Part shown: one piece after another, positions 30,315 to 38,436 of the stretch
How positions within the stretch are numbered: the first letter of the stretch is position 1
Layout: each line of letters starts with the position of its first letter
Source of the DNA: DAIDJD01 sp035485275
GTDB lineage: Bacteria; Oederibacteriota; JAJYGY01; DAIDJD01
NCBI GenBank assembly: GCA_035485275.1
Contig: DATHOE010000025.1
Location: 1-46,692, forward strand
Direction: 5' to 3'
DNA length: 46,692 bases
Position numbers and translations under genes: made by a program
Notes under the pieces: model-generated
Told to the model about the DNA's origin: nothing
The model's database searches: none
Seen by the model: the letters and a program-made list of their open reading frames with translations, nothing else

Positions 30315-30787
30315 GCGCGGCGGCGGAATCGGCCCTGATGCGCCGGGCCCTGAATCTGGCGGCCCGCGGCGCGGAACGCGGCGAGGTCCCGGTCGGGGCC
30401 CTGCTGGTCCAGGGCCCCTTGGACGCGGCGCGGCCGAAGATCCTGGCCCAGGCCCACAACCTGACCGAGCGGCGCAGCGATCCCACGGCCCACGCGGAAC
30501 GCCTGGTGATCGAGCGGGCCTCCCGGCGCCTGGGGCGCTGGCGCCTCAACGACTGCAGCCTGGTGGTGACGCTGGAGCCCTGCGCCATGTGCGCCGGCGC
30601 CGCGGTCTGGGGCCGCCTGGGGCGCATCCTCTACGGCGCCGCGGACCCGAAAGCCGGGGCCTGCGGCTCGGTCCTGCAGGTGGCGGCCAACGCCCGGCTC
30701 AACCACAGAATTTCCGTTCAAGGGGGGGTGCTCGAAGCCGAAAGTGCGGCCTTGCTACGGGCCTTTTTCAAGGCCCGGCGGCGCTGA
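30311..30787 (+). CDS. tadA: tRNA-specific adenosine deaminase TadA
   Basis: 158 residues. TadA deaminates A34 of tRNA-Arg(ACG) to inosine. The zinc site is intact: His61-Ala-Glu63 (PTAHAE) and Cys91-Ala-Met-Cys94 (LEPCAMCAGA), with the N-terminal GEVPVGALLV strand. Typical length. TTG 30311 is preferred because GGAGGG lies six bases upstream and it overlaps the stop of the preceding gene; ATG 30293 is the alternative. Only five bases separate its stop from tRNA-Ser(CGA), so the mRNA probably runs on into the tRNAs and is cut by RNase P. Confidence 0.93.
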   Translation: MSAAAESALMRRALNLAARGAERGEVPVGALLVQGPLDAARPKILAQAHNLTERRSDPTAHAERLVIERASRRLGRWRLNDCSLVVTLEPCAMCAGAAVWGRLGRILYGAADPKAGACGSVLQVAANARLNHRISVQGGVLEAESAALLRAFFKARRR

Positions 30788-30792
30788 AGCAG

Positions 30793-30880
30793 GGAGAGGT
30801 GGATGAGCGGTTGAAGTCACTCGACTCGAAATCGAGCGTACCGAAAGGTACCGGGGGTTCGAATCCCTCCCTCTCCGCCA
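30793..30880 (+). tRNA. tRNA-Ser (anticodon CGA)
   Basis: A class II tRNA. Acceptor GGAGAGG (30793-30799) pairs with CCTCTCC (30870-30876); anticodon stem-loop CTCGA-CTCGAAA-TCGAG gives CGA (reads UCG). There is a long variable arm (GCGTACCGAAAGGTACC), a standard T-arm, and CCA encoded at 30878-30880. It has no promoter of its own in the five bases after tadA. Confidence 0.94.
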
Positions 30881-30911
30881 GTTCAAAGCCGCGAACCTTT
30901 ATGCGGCGTAA

Positions 30912-30987
30912 GGGCCTGTAGCTCAGTTGGGAGAGCGCGTCATTCGCATTGACGAGGTCAGCGGTTCGATTCCGCTCAGGTCCACCA
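30912..30987 (+). tRNA. tRNA-Ala (anticodon CGC)
   Basis: Acceptor GGGCCTG pairs with CAGGTCC; the third pair is the G3-U70 wobble that marks tRNA-Ala for its synthetase. The anticodon stem-loop CGTCA-TTCGCAT-TGACG gives CGC (reads GCG). CCA is encoded at 30985-30987. It lies 31 bases after tRNA-Ser(CGA). Confidence 0.95.
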
Positions 30988-30990
30988 ATT

Positions 30991-31026
30991 AAAATGCCCC
31001 GGCGCCAGCCAGCCGGGGCATTTTTT
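30991..31026 (+). terminator. Rho-independent terminator of the tadA-tRNA cluster
   Basis: A 13-bp stem (30991-31003 with 31012-31024) and an eight-base loop end in a T-run (31021-31026), three bases after tRNA-Ala. Confidence 0.9.
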
Positions 31027-31141
31027 ATGGCACTTTCCCCTGGCCGACCCCGTCTTCATTGAGGGTCCCTATGGAAAGCGCTACCATTGAAGTCCGCTCC
31101 CGGCGCCTTGCCGGGCCGCGGAACATTCGGAGTATTCCGCC

Positions 31142-32062
31142 ATGCCGCTCAGCCGCGCGCGTTTATCGATCCTGGGTCTGGCCCTGTCCCTGGCCTGCTT
31201 CGCGCCGGCGCCGGCGCGGGCCGACTCCATGGACGCAATCAAGACGGCCTACGAATCCGGGAACTACCCCCTCGCCGTCAAGCTCCTGAAAAGCGCCGCG
31301 GAAAAGGGCGAGGCCAAGGCCCAGTGCGGCCTGGGCATCATGTACGAGTACGGGCGTGGGGTGTCCCGGGACATACAGCAGGCACTGCTGTGGTACCGCA
31401 AGGCCGCGGCCCAGCACGACGGCAGGGCCGAGAACAACCTCGGCTTCCTCTACGACAAGGGCCAGGGGGTGGCGCGCGACTACGGCCAGGCGCTGACCTG
31501 GTTCAAGGCCGCGGCCAAGGACAGCAAGGCGCCCTGGGACAAGGCCGCCGCCCTGAACAACCTGGGCAACCTCTATCTGTTCGCCCATGGCGTCAAAAAA
31601 GACTACGTCCAGGCGCGGTCCTATTACCTGAGGGCGGCGAAATTGGACAACCCCTACGCCGACGACAAACTGGGCTACCTGTGCGAACACGGGCTGGGCC
31701 TCGGCCGCGACATGAAGCAGGCGGAGAGCTGGTACGCCAAGGCCGCGAACCTGGGCTACTCCACGGCCCAGGAAAATTTGGGCGTCATGTACGAGACGGG
31801 CCAGGGCGTCATGCTGAACTACGGCGAGGCTTTCAAGTATTTCTCGGAGTCCGCGGCCAAGGGAAACCCCTACGCGCAGGAGAGGCTGGGGCGCCTGTAT
31901 GAGCAGGGGCTGGGATGCAAGCGCGACCTGGTGGAGGCCTACCACTGGTACGCCCTCTCAGCCTCGCGCGGGGACGAGGACGCGAAGGAAAGCAGGGACC
32001 GTTTGGCCCTGGTTTTGGATCCCCGGCAGATCAAGCAAGCCCTTGCGGAGGAAAAGCCATGA
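31142..32062 (+). CDS. Secreted Sel1-repeat protein
   Basis: 306 residues. A signal peptide (MPLSRARLSILGLALSLACFAPAPARA) is followed by a half repeat and six full Sel1-like (TPR-related) repeats of about 36 residues, each with a A..LG.MYE.G.GV..D..QA..WY.KAA pattern (for example CGLGIMYEYGRGVSRDIQQALLWYRKAA). Such repeats form a curved scaffold for protein contacts in the periplasm. The stop overlaps the ATG of the lipoprotein gene (ATGA), so the two are made together and may form one complex. The exact role is unknown. Confidence 0.88.
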   Translation: MPLSRARLSILGLALSLACFAPAPARADSMDAIKTAYESGNYPLAVKLLKSAAEKGEAKAQCGLGIMYEYGRGVSRDIQQALLWYRKAAAQHDGRAENNLGFLYDKGQGVARDYGQALTWFKAAAKDSKAPWDKAAALNNLGNLYLFAHGVKKDYVQARSYYLRAAKLDNPYADDKLGYLCEHGLGLGRDMKQAESWYAKAANLGYSTAQENLGVMYETGQGVMLNYGEAFKYFSESAAKGNPYAQERLGRLYEQGLGCKRDLVEAYHWYALSASRGDEDAKESRDRLALVLDPRQIKQALAEEKP

Positions 32063-32787
32063 AGCGTTCGGGGCTTGGTGTTTGGGGCCGCGCGCGGCGT
32101 TGTCTGGTGCCGGCGGCCCTGGCTCTCTTGTTCACGGCCTGCGCGCCGAGCGCCCTGGTCATGGTCAACCCGCATTACAATCCCGCGAAGATCAGGCGGG
32201 TGGCGGTCATCGATTTCGAGGACTACTCCACGATGGCCGGCTCGGGCCGGCTCGTGTCCGGGATCTTTGAAAAATACCTGTTCTTGAACAACTACAGCCT
32301 GGTCGACCGCCAGACCGTGGTCGCCGCCATGCAGCAGCTCTCCATCCAGCCGACGGACAACCTCGACCTCGACACCCTGCGCACGCTGGCGGCCAAGCTG
32401 AACGTGGACGCCTTTGTCTTCGGGCAGGTCACGGACTTCACGGACACCTCCGAGCAGACCGTGGTGGAGGACATGACCCTGGTGCAGGACACCCCGGTCT
32501 ACAGCCAGGTGGACACTGTACAAAGGGGACCCAACGGCGTTGTCCGGACCTCGCAGGACATCCAGACCGGGACCGACATCTCCACCGTGGACGAGCCCGT
32601 GGAGCAGACCGAGACTGTGGCGGCCCATGTGGGTTTGGCGGTCCGCATGGTGGACGCGCAAAGCGGGGAGCTGCTGTGGAGCGCCTCGGATTCCGAGGAC
32701 GGCCCCCATCTCAACGACGCCGCGGAAAGCGTCTCCACCCAAATCATGAAGGCCTTCCAGGCGAGCATGAAGAACCTGGCGTCCTAA
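32059..32787 (+). CDS. CsgG/GNA1162-like lipoprotein
   Basis: 242 residues. A lipoprotein signal (MKRSGLGVWGRARRCLVPAALALLFTAC) places the lipidated Cys at 28. The mature part has RRVAVIDFEDYSTMAGSGRLVSGIFEKYLFLNNYSLVDRQTVVAAMQQLSIQ and KLNVDAFVFGQVTDF, the alpha/beta pattern shared by CsgG, LpoB-like and GNA1162 (DUF799) lipoproteins, with MVDAQSGELLWSASDSEDG near the end. CsgG proper is an outer-membrane secretion pore; this protein is shorter and lacks an obvious transmembrane hairpin, so a periplasmic adaptor is as likely. It is coupled to the Sel1 protein gene. Confidence 0.78.
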   Translation: MKRSGLGVWGRARRCLVPAALALLFTACAPSALVMVNPHYNPAKIRRVAVIDFEDYSTMAGSGRLVSGIFEKYLFLNNYSLVDRQTVVAAMQQLSIQPTDNLDLDTLRTLAAKLNVDAFVFGQVTDFTDTSEQTVVEDMTLVQDTPVYSQVDTVQRGPNGVVRTSQDIQTGTDISTVDEPVEQTETVAAHVGLAVRMVDAQSGELLWSASDSEDGPHLNDAAESVSTQIMKAFQASMKNLAS

Positions 32788-32961
32788 AGCAGGGTTTTAG
32801 ATGGAAAAAAATTGCTCTTACATTTGTTCAAAATATATTTGTTTGTTGAAAAAAATGTGCTAATGTGAACAATAATACAGCATTTTAACAAATACTTCTT
32901 TTTATTCGCCCATTTTCTTCCGGATAATAGTGCCGAACAAGCATTTATCAGGGGTCTTACC
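32788..32961. other. A+T-rich leader of the receiver gene
   Basis: 174 bases without a gene, far richer in A+T than the surroundings (14 G/C in 32821-32880). It contains a -10-like GATAAT (32923-32928) and a spaced inverted repeat TTGTTCA/TGAACAA (32824-32830 and 32866-32872). A promoter for the following gene is likely here, but I cannot place a good -35 box. Confidence 0.4.
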
Positions 32962-33960
32962 ATGGCGAACCTACTTATCGTCGATGACAATCCCGGTCTG
33001 AGAGAAGGCATCAGTTCTTTTTTTGAGGGCCAAGGGCATCAGTCCATCATGGCCGGCGGGGTGCGCGAGGCTGTTGAAATAGTCAGAAAACGGCCGCCGG
33101 ATCTTATTCTTTCCGATCTCATCATGGGGGACGGAACCGGCGTGGCCCTGCGCAAGGAAATCCGCGGGCTGGGCCTGAGGCATGACCCGTACTTTATACT
33201 GCTGACAGGTTACCCCACCCAGGACAACGCCCATGAGGCGTATATGGGAGGGGTGGACCTCTACCTGACAAAACCCTTCCAATTGCCGGCCCTGGCCTTG
33301 GCCGTGGACAACGCCCTGCGCAAGCGCAGCGTCCACGAGGATCCCATCCTGCGGCCCGCGGAATCCTTCTACCACGACTTTTTCCTGGCTCTGAACCCGG
33401 TCCTGCCGCGCCTGCTGATGCTGATGGAAGGGCGTTACGGCGGATTGGGGCCGGAGCAGGTGGCCTGCATGAGCAGCATCTTCGAGTCCTGGCGCGCCCT
33501 GCTGTGGACCATGGGCGACTTCTACCAGAGGCTCAACGATCCCGCCTCGGGGGCCATGGAACGGCGCCGCTGGTCCGGCCCCGCGGCCCTGCGCCGCTGC
33601 ATCGACAAGCTGCAGAAGGACTTCAGCGAGGCCCAGCTGCGCGTGGAGGTGGGCCGGGAATCGCGCCTACCTTTGGGCTTCGTCCACCCACCCACTGCGG
33701 AAGCCCTGCTGGAGGCACTCCTGCTGCGCCTCGCGGCCTTCTCCGCCCCGGGCGCAACCCTTTTCCTGACCTGGTCCACGGTCGGCAAGCGCCTTCTGCT
33801 CAGCCTCCGAAGCGACCTCGGGCATCCGGACTTGAGCGCGGAACTCATGCGCCACGCGGCCCTGCTGCCGCCGGTCCTGCCCCTGCTGGAGGAGGCCGGG
33901 GTGCGGGTGATCGTCACCGATTCAGTGGGTCCCTGGACTTTGTCCTTTGACGGGGCCTGA
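32962..33960 (+). CDS. Receiver-domain protein with degenerate histidine-kinase-like C terminus
   Basis: 332 residues. Residues 1-122 are a complete receiver: LLIVDDN, phosphoacceptor Asp52 (LILSDLIM), LLTG and Lys104 (LYLTKPF). Residues 135-190 are long helices (SFYHDFFLALNPVLPRLLMLMEG and SSIFESWRALLWTMGDFYQRL) resembling a dimerisation/phosphotransfer bundle; the His in FYHDF (138) is a possible site. Residues 205-330 follow the outline of a GHKL ATPase (PTAEALLEALLLRLAAFSAPGATLFLTWSTVGKRLLLSLRSD) but lack the N-box Asn and the DxGxG loop, so ATP binding is unlikely. It could be a phosphorelay or scaffold protein. There is no cognate kinase next to it. Confidence 0.75.
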   Translation: MANLLIVDDNPGLREGISSFFEGQGHQSIMAGGVREAVEIVRKRPPDLILSDLIMGDGTGVALRKEIRGLGLRHDPYFILLTGYPTQDNAHEAYMGGVDLYLTKPFQLPALALAVDNALRKRSVHEDPILRPAESFYHDFFLALNPVLPRLLMLMEGRYGGLGPEQVACMSSIFESWRALLWTMGDFYQRLNDPASGAMERRRWSGPAALRRCIDKLQKDFSEAQLRVEVGRESRLPLGFVHPPTAEALLEALLLRLAAFSAPGATLFLTWSTVGKRLLLSLRSDLGHPDLSAELMRHAALLPPVLPLLEEAGVRVIVTDSVGPWTLSFDGA

Positions 33961-34043
33961 CCAGGGCCCCTTGTTTTGTTTGCCTCGTCGCGCAGGCCCA
34001 TCTGGCCTATACTGGGGATCCTAAGCCCCAGGAGGCCTTAACG

Positions 34044-34904
34044 ATGTCCCTTGCAGCGCTTTACGCACGCGGTCCCGTGTTCAGTCTGGAAGTCTTCCCG
34101 CCCAAAAGGGAAGGCGATGTGGATGCCCTGTACAGGGTTTTCGACGAATTGGCCCCCCTGCGTCCGGACTACATTTCGGTGACCTACGGGGCCGGCGGCA
34201 GCAACGTGGGCCTGCACTTCGAGATCACCAAGCGCCTGATGCAGCTCGGAATCACGCCCCTGCCCCACTTCACCTGCGTGGGCCAGAGCCGCGACCAGAT
34301 CAGGGAGCAGCTGGACCGCCTGGCCGCGGCCGGAGTGAAGAATATTTTGGCCCTGCGCGGCGACCCGCCCAAGGGCGAGACGGGCTTCAAGCCGCATCCC
34401 CAGGGCTTCGCGTACGCCAGCGAGCTGGTGGCTTTCATACGGTCCCGCTACGATTTTTGCGTGGGCGCGGCTTATTACCCCGAAAAACATCCCGACGCGC
34501 CGGACGCGGCCTCGGACCTGGCGGCCCTGAAGATCAAGGTGGATGCGGGCGCCGATTTCCTGAACAGCCAAATGTTCTTCGACAATGCCGCATATTTCGC
34601 CTTCGTGGCCAAGGCGCGGGCCGCCGGAATCAAGGTCCCCCTGGTGCCCGCCGTGTATCCGGTGATTTCAGCACGTTTTTTCAACCGCGAATGGGGCATC
34701 TCCTTTCCCGCCGGCTTCAGGGAAGGCTTCAGCGGAACGGACGCCGCCGCCGACCATGAGCACGGGCTGGCTTTCGCCTCCGAGCAGTGCCGCGCGTTGC
34801 TGCGCGCCGGCGTGCCGGGGCTGCACCTATACATCATGAACCGGGCGGACACCGCCGCCCGGCTGTGGAAGGACCTCGGCCTGGCCGGGGCCGCCAGGGC
34901 GTGA
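34044..34904 (+). CDS. metF: 5,10-methylenetetrahydrofolate reductase
   Basis: 286 residues, a FAD TIM-barrel enzyme that reduces methylene-THF to methyl-THF for methionine synthesis. Seen: FSLEVFPPKREGDVDALY with the catalytic-type Glu near residue 13, DYISVTYGAGGS, TPLPHFTCVG, NILALRGDPPKGE, VGAAYYPEKHPDAPD, KVDAGADFLNSQMFFDNAAYF, and PGLHLYIMNR. AGGAGG lies 9 bases before the ATG, and a -10-like TATACT lies at 34008-34013. The stop overlaps the start of the next gene (GTGA). Confidence 0.95.
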   Translation: MSLAALYARGPVFSLEVFPPKREGDVDALYRVFDELAPLRPDYISVTYGAGGSNVGLHFEITKRLMQLGITPLPHFTCVGQSRDQIREQLDRLAAAGVKNILALRGDPPKGETGFKPHPQGFAYASELVAFIRSRYDFCVGAAYYPEKHPDAPDAASDLAALKIKVDAGADFLNSQMFFDNAAYFAFVAKARAAGIKVPLVPAVYPVISARFFNREWGISFPAGFREGFSGTDAAADHEHGLAFASEQCRALLRAGVPGLHLYIMNRADTAARLWKDLGLAGAARA

Positions 34905-35674
34905 ACAGCGAATCCGGGGCCGGGGACCCCTCCGCAGGGGCTCCCGGGACGGGCGGTCCTTCGCCGGCGATCCGCCTGCAGAAACGCATGGCGGACCTGG
35001 GCCTGGCCTCGCGCCGGGGCGCCGAAGCCCTGATTCTCGAAGGCCGCGTCCGCGTCAACGGGGCCCTGGTCACCGAGCTCGGCACGCGCGTCGACCCGCT
35101 CCTTGACCGCGTGGAGTTGGTGCGCGGGACCGGCCCGCGGGGCCCCTTGGGGATCCTCCTGAACAAGCCGGCGGGCTACGTCACCACCAAGGGCGAGGAG
35201 GAAGGGCCCACCATCCTGGACCTGCTGCCCAAGGAGGCCGCCGGCATGGCCTACGCCGGCCGCCTGGACAAGGACAGCCGCGGCCTGGTCCTGCTTCTGG
35301 ACGACGGCCGCCTGAACTACGCGCTGACCGCGCCGGAGACGCACCTGGAGAAGGAGTACCTGGTGCGCGCCTCGGAACAGCCCTCGTCCAGCCAGCTTGA
35401 AAAGATGGCGCGCGGGCTCAAGCTCCAGGACGGCCCCACCCTGCCTTGCCGCGTGGCCGCCGACGGCGAACGGGGCTTCCGCGTCTGGCTCACCCAGGGC
35501 CGCAAGCGCCAGATCCGCCGCATGGCCTCCAAGGTCGGCCTGGACGTCGTGGACCTCCAGCGCGTCCGCATCGGCCCGCTCGCGCTGGGAAATTTGGCCG
35601 AAGGCGCCTGGCGTGAGCTGCGCGCCGACGAAGAAAAAGCCCTGCGCGCCGCGGTCGCGCGCAAGCCCGCCTGA
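34901..35674 (+). CDS. rRNA pseudouridine synthase, RsuA/RluB family
   Basis: 257 residues. After a 25-residue low-complexity head comes an S4 RNA-binding domain (IRLQKRMADLGLASRRGAEALILEGRVRVNGALV), then the synthase core with GILLNKPAGYVTT, the catalytic AGRLDKDSRGLVLL (Asp in GRLD), THLEKEYLV and the RKRQIRRMASKVG motif. It converts a uridine of rRNA to pseudouridine; RluB (23S U2605), RluE, RluF and RsuA cannot be told apart with certainty, though S4 plus length favours RluB. GTG 34901 is chosen because it overlaps the metF stop. Confidence 0.88.
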   Translation: MNSESGAGDPSAGAPGTGGPSPAIRLQKRMADLGLASRRGAEALILEGRVRVNGALVTELGTRVDPLLDRVELVRGTGPRGPLGILLNKPAGYVTTKGEEEGPTILDLLPKEAAGMAYAGRLDKDSRGLVLLLDDGRLNYALTAPETHLEKEYLVRASEQPSSSQLEKMARGLKLQDGPTLPCRVAADGERGFRVWLTQGRKRQIRRMASKVGLDVVDLQRVRIGPLALGNLAEGAWRELRADEEKALRAAVARKPA

Positions 35675-35695
35675 ATTCCCCGGATTAGCCCGCCT

Positions 35696-37030
35696 ATGCC
35701 CCCCACCTACGCCGGCGCCTTGAGCGTCCTGAATATCCTGCGGACCAGCGGCCACCAGGCCCTGCTGGCGGGCGGCTGCGTGCGCGACCGCCTGCGCGCG
35801 GTGGAGCCGCTGGACTACGACATCGCCACCAGCGCATCGCCGCAGGAGGTGCAGGCCGCCTTCCCCAGCACCGAGCCCGTGGGCGCGGCCTTCGGCGTGG
35901 TCCTGGTCATCGCCGGGGGAGCGGCCTACGAGGTCGCGACCTTCAGGGCCGACGGCCCCTACCTGGACCAGCGCCGCCCCTCCGCGGTCCGCTTCGCCTC
36001 GGCCGAGGAGGACGCCCGCCGCCGCGACTTCACGGTCAACGGCATGTTCTATGACCCGGACAAGGACGCGGTGCTGGATTTCGTCGGCGGCCGCCGGGAC
36101 CTGGACGCCGGCCTGCTGAGGGCCATCGGCGACCCGGCCGAGCGTTTCAACGAGGACCGCCTGCGCATCCTGCGCTGCGTGCGCTTCGCCTGCCAGCTGG
36201 GCTTCTCCATCGAGCCCGCCACCTGGGAGGCCGTGAAAAGGCAGCCGCGCCCCCTGGAGGGCCTGGCCTTCGAGCGCATCAACGCCGAGCTGACCAAGAT
36301 TTTGCGTTCGCCGCGACCGCGGCTGGGCTTGGAGCTGCTCGACGAGGCCGGCCTGCTGGAGGCCCTGCTGCCCGAGCTGGCGCCGCTGAAGGGCTGCCCC
36401 CAGCCTCCCCAGTTCCATCCGGAGGGCGACGTATGGGAGCACACCCTGCGCGTGGTCCAGGCGGCGGCCGACCTCAGCGGCGGCGCGCCTTCGGCCGCCC
36501 TGGCCTGGGGGGCCCTGCTGCACGACGTGGGCAAGCCGCCCACCAAGACCTTCACGGACCGACTGCGTTTCCACGGCCATGAGGTCGAGGGCGCGAGGAT
36601 GGCCCGCGCCCTGTTTGAGCGCCTGAAGGTGGGAAAGGAGCTGTCCGACGCGGCCTGCACCCTGGTGGCCGACCACCTGCGCCTGGACCCCATCAAGCAG
36701 ATGAAGGTCGCCACGCTCAAGCGCCTGCTGCGCCGCGCCGACATCGAGGACCTGCTGACCCTTCACAAGGCCGACTGCCTGGGCAGCCACGGCGACATGG
36801 AGTTCTATGAGCTGGCGCGGGCCAAGCAGGCGGAGTTCGCGCGCGATGAGGTGGTCGGCCTGCGGCCACCGGCGCTGCTGGACGGGACGGACCTGATCGC
36901 GTGGGGATACGCGCCCGGGCCGCTGTTCAAGGCTGTGCTTGACGCCGTGGAGGACGAACAATTGGAGGGCAGGCTGGCCGACAAAGCCGCGGCCAAGGAT
37001 TTCGTGGAAACGCGCTTTCCGCGCCCCTAA
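35696..37030 (+). CDS. cca: CCA tRNA nucleotidyltransferase with HD domain
   Basis: 444 residues. The class II nucleotidyltransferase head has LAGGCVRD (from residue 25), the metal-binding LDYDIAT (Asp40, Asp42), the RRRDFTVNGM motif and ERFNEDRLRILRCVRFACQLGF. A C-terminal HD phosphohydrolase domain follows (WEHTLRVVQ, WGALLHDVGKPP, DHLR). It adds or repairs the 3' CCA of tRNAs, which tRNA-Arg(ACG) at 29882 needs because its gene lacks CCA. Poly(A) polymerase activity cannot be excluded from sequence. It follows the RluB-like gene by 21 bases and overlaps the convergent gene at its 3' end by four bases. Confidence 0.92.
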   Translation: MPPTYAGALSVLNILRTSGHQALLAGGCVRDRLRAVEPLDYDIATSASPQEVQAAFPSTEPVGAAFGVVLVIAGGAAYEVATFRADGPYLDQRRPSAVRFASAEEDARRRDFTVNGMFYDPDKDAVLDFVGGRRDLDAGLLRAIGDPAERFNEDRLRILRCVRFACQLGFSIEPATWEAVKRQPRPLEGLAFERINAELTKILRSPRPRLGLELLDEAGLLEALLPELAPLKGCPQPPQFHPEGDVWEHTLRVVQAAADLSGGAPSAALAWGALLHDVGKPPTKTFTDRLRFHGHEVEGARMARALFERLKVGKELSDAACTLVADHLRLDPIKQMKVATLKRLLRRADIEDLLTLHKADCLGSHGDMEFYELARAKQAEFARDEVVGLRPPALLDGTDLIAWGYAPGPLFKAVLDAVEDEQLEGRLADKAAAKDFVETRFPRP

Positions 37031-37641
37031 TTCTGTCCGACTAAAATCAGGAAGGAGATGCCGCCGCCGCCGAGGTCCGAACCCAGGAGGTTGTCGAGGT
37101 CAGCGCCGCCGCACAGGCGCCAGCTGAAGCCGAGGCCGAGGCTCAATTGGCGGGACACATTGAGCATGATGTCGATTCCGGGTTCGATCTGGATGAAATT
37201 GACATAGACTCGGTCCGCGCCGGTGAGGCGGGGCACGGCCCAGCCCTGGCCCGGGCCGACCATGACCGAAGTGTGGATGGAAAAGAGCGAGCGGGGGAAA
37301 TACAGCGAATAGTTGGCGACCACGCCGCCGTAGCTGTATCCGAGATCGTACTTGATGCCGTCGTGGGTGGGCACGTATTCCGAGGACAGGGAATATCCGC
37401 CCAGGCCGAGCCCCAGGCCGTTGCCCACCGAAATGAATCCGACGCCGCCCGAGAGCAGGGCCGGCCCGCTGGGCAGATAGGCTATTTTCGCTCCGGGGCC
37501 GCCTTCGGCAGGGATCGGCGCGGAGGGCTGCAGCAGGACCGGCGCCTCCGCCTGGGACACCGGGGAATCCAGGGCGAAAGCCCCCAGGGGCAGGGACAGC
37601 AGCGCGCACAGCAGGGCGAAGCGGGGAACAGGTCGGTTCAT
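37027..37641 (-). CDS. Exported beta-rich protein, possible small outer-membrane barrel
   Basis: 204 residues. A signal peptide (MNRPVPRFALLCALLSLPLGAFA) is followed by a Pro-rich stretch and then alternating strands (LLSGGVGFISVGNGLGLGLGGYSLSSEYVP, IKYDLGYSYGGVVANYSLYFPRSLFSIHTSVMVGPGQGW, VNFIQIEPGIDIMLNVSRQLSLGLGFSWRLCGG). The pattern fits an outer-membrane or periplasmic beta protein. I recognise no family. It is a single leftward gene between two rightward blocks, and its last codon overlaps the end of cca. Confidence 0.65.
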   Translation of the reverse strand: MNRPVPRFALLCALLSLPLGAFALDSPVSQAEAPVLLQPSAPIPAEGGPGAKIAYLPSGPALLSGGVGFISVGNGLGLGLGGYSLSSEYVPTHDGIKYDLGYSYGGVVANYSLYFPRSLFSIHTSVMVGPGQGWAVPRLTGADRVYVNFIQIEPGIDIMLNVSRQLSLGLGFSWRLCGGADLDNLLGSDLGGGGISFLILVGQN

Positions 37642-37769
37642 GCCCCCATGCTAGCCTTAAAACAGGCCAAAGGCTCTGGATTTTTCCGGGTATCGGCGCC
37701 CCACGAGGGGTATTTACAGGAGCGCCCATATTTTTTTAGAATAAGGGATTCTTTGCTATCGGGGGGATT

Positions 37770-38411
37770 TTGACGGACGATAGCATATCCGGACCGGAAA
37801 GCACCCCGGTCCCGGCCCGTCCCGGCAAAAACCGGGCATGGACCGCCCTGGTCCTGGCCCTCTTTCTCCTGCCGCTGGGCGTCCTGCTGGGGCAATATTG
37901 GGCCCTGGGCTCGGACCGTTCCGGAGCGGAGCGGGAAGCCGAAAAGGAGCTGGCCTCGCTCAGGCCGCGCCGCGCGGCCTGGGGCGTGCTGGGGACCATA
38001 CGCCTGGAGCAGGGGCGCATCAACGAGGCCCTGCCCCTGTTGCGCAAGGCCTCGGACATGGAAGCCGCCGCCGGGGACGATTCCCACGACACCCTGGCCC
38101 TGGTGCAGGCGGAATTGAAGGGCGCCGGCGAAGGCATGCCGGGGGCCTCCCAAAAGGCCGCTGAACGGGCGCTTTTGCGGGCCGAGGCCCTGGCGCCGAA
38201 GCTGCCCCAGGGCCGGCAAGCCGCCACCTGGTTCAGCGCCGGGACCTTCTGGCAGGAGCTGGGGCGCCGGAAAAAGGCGGTGGCGGACTTGCAGCTTGCC
38301 GTGGCCCTGCAGCCCGACGACTGGGTGGACGACGGCGGCGGGCGTCGTTACAAATCTGCGGGCCTGTCCGCGTACTACCAGAAGATGCTCGCAGGCGCCA
38401 TGGAGCCCTGA
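37770..38411 (+). CDS. Membrane-anchored TPR-like protein
   Basis: 213 residues from TTG 37770 (GGGGGGA just before it). A short Pro-rich cytoplasmic start is followed by one membrane helix (WTALVLALFLLPLGVLLGQYWAL), then helical pairs with TPR character: RRAAWGVLGTIRLEQGRINEALPLLRKASDME and TWFSAGTFWQELGRRKKAVADLQLAVALQPDDW. Probably an inner-membrane protein with its TPR part outside. No family is assigned. Its end is 25 bases before the PilZ gene, so they may share a transcript. Confidence 0.65.
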   Translation: MTDDSISGPESTPVPARPGKNRAWTALVLALFLLPLGVLLGQYWALGSDRSGAEREAEKELASLRPRRAAWGVLGTIRLEQGRINEALPLLRKASDMEAAAGDDSHDTLALVQAELKGAGEGMPGASQKAAERALLRAEALAPKLPQGRQAATWFSAGTFWQELGRRKKAVADLQLAVALQPDDWVDDGGGRRYKSAGLSAYYQKMLAGAMEP

Positions 38412-38436
38412 TCTCCACTGTATCCCCGGGGGAACG

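Noticed and set aside
31027..31045. Sigma54-type promoter (TGGCAC followed by GC)
   Set aside because: The GG and GC pairs are two bases too far apart for the strict -24/-12 spacing, and the region lies just after a terminator.
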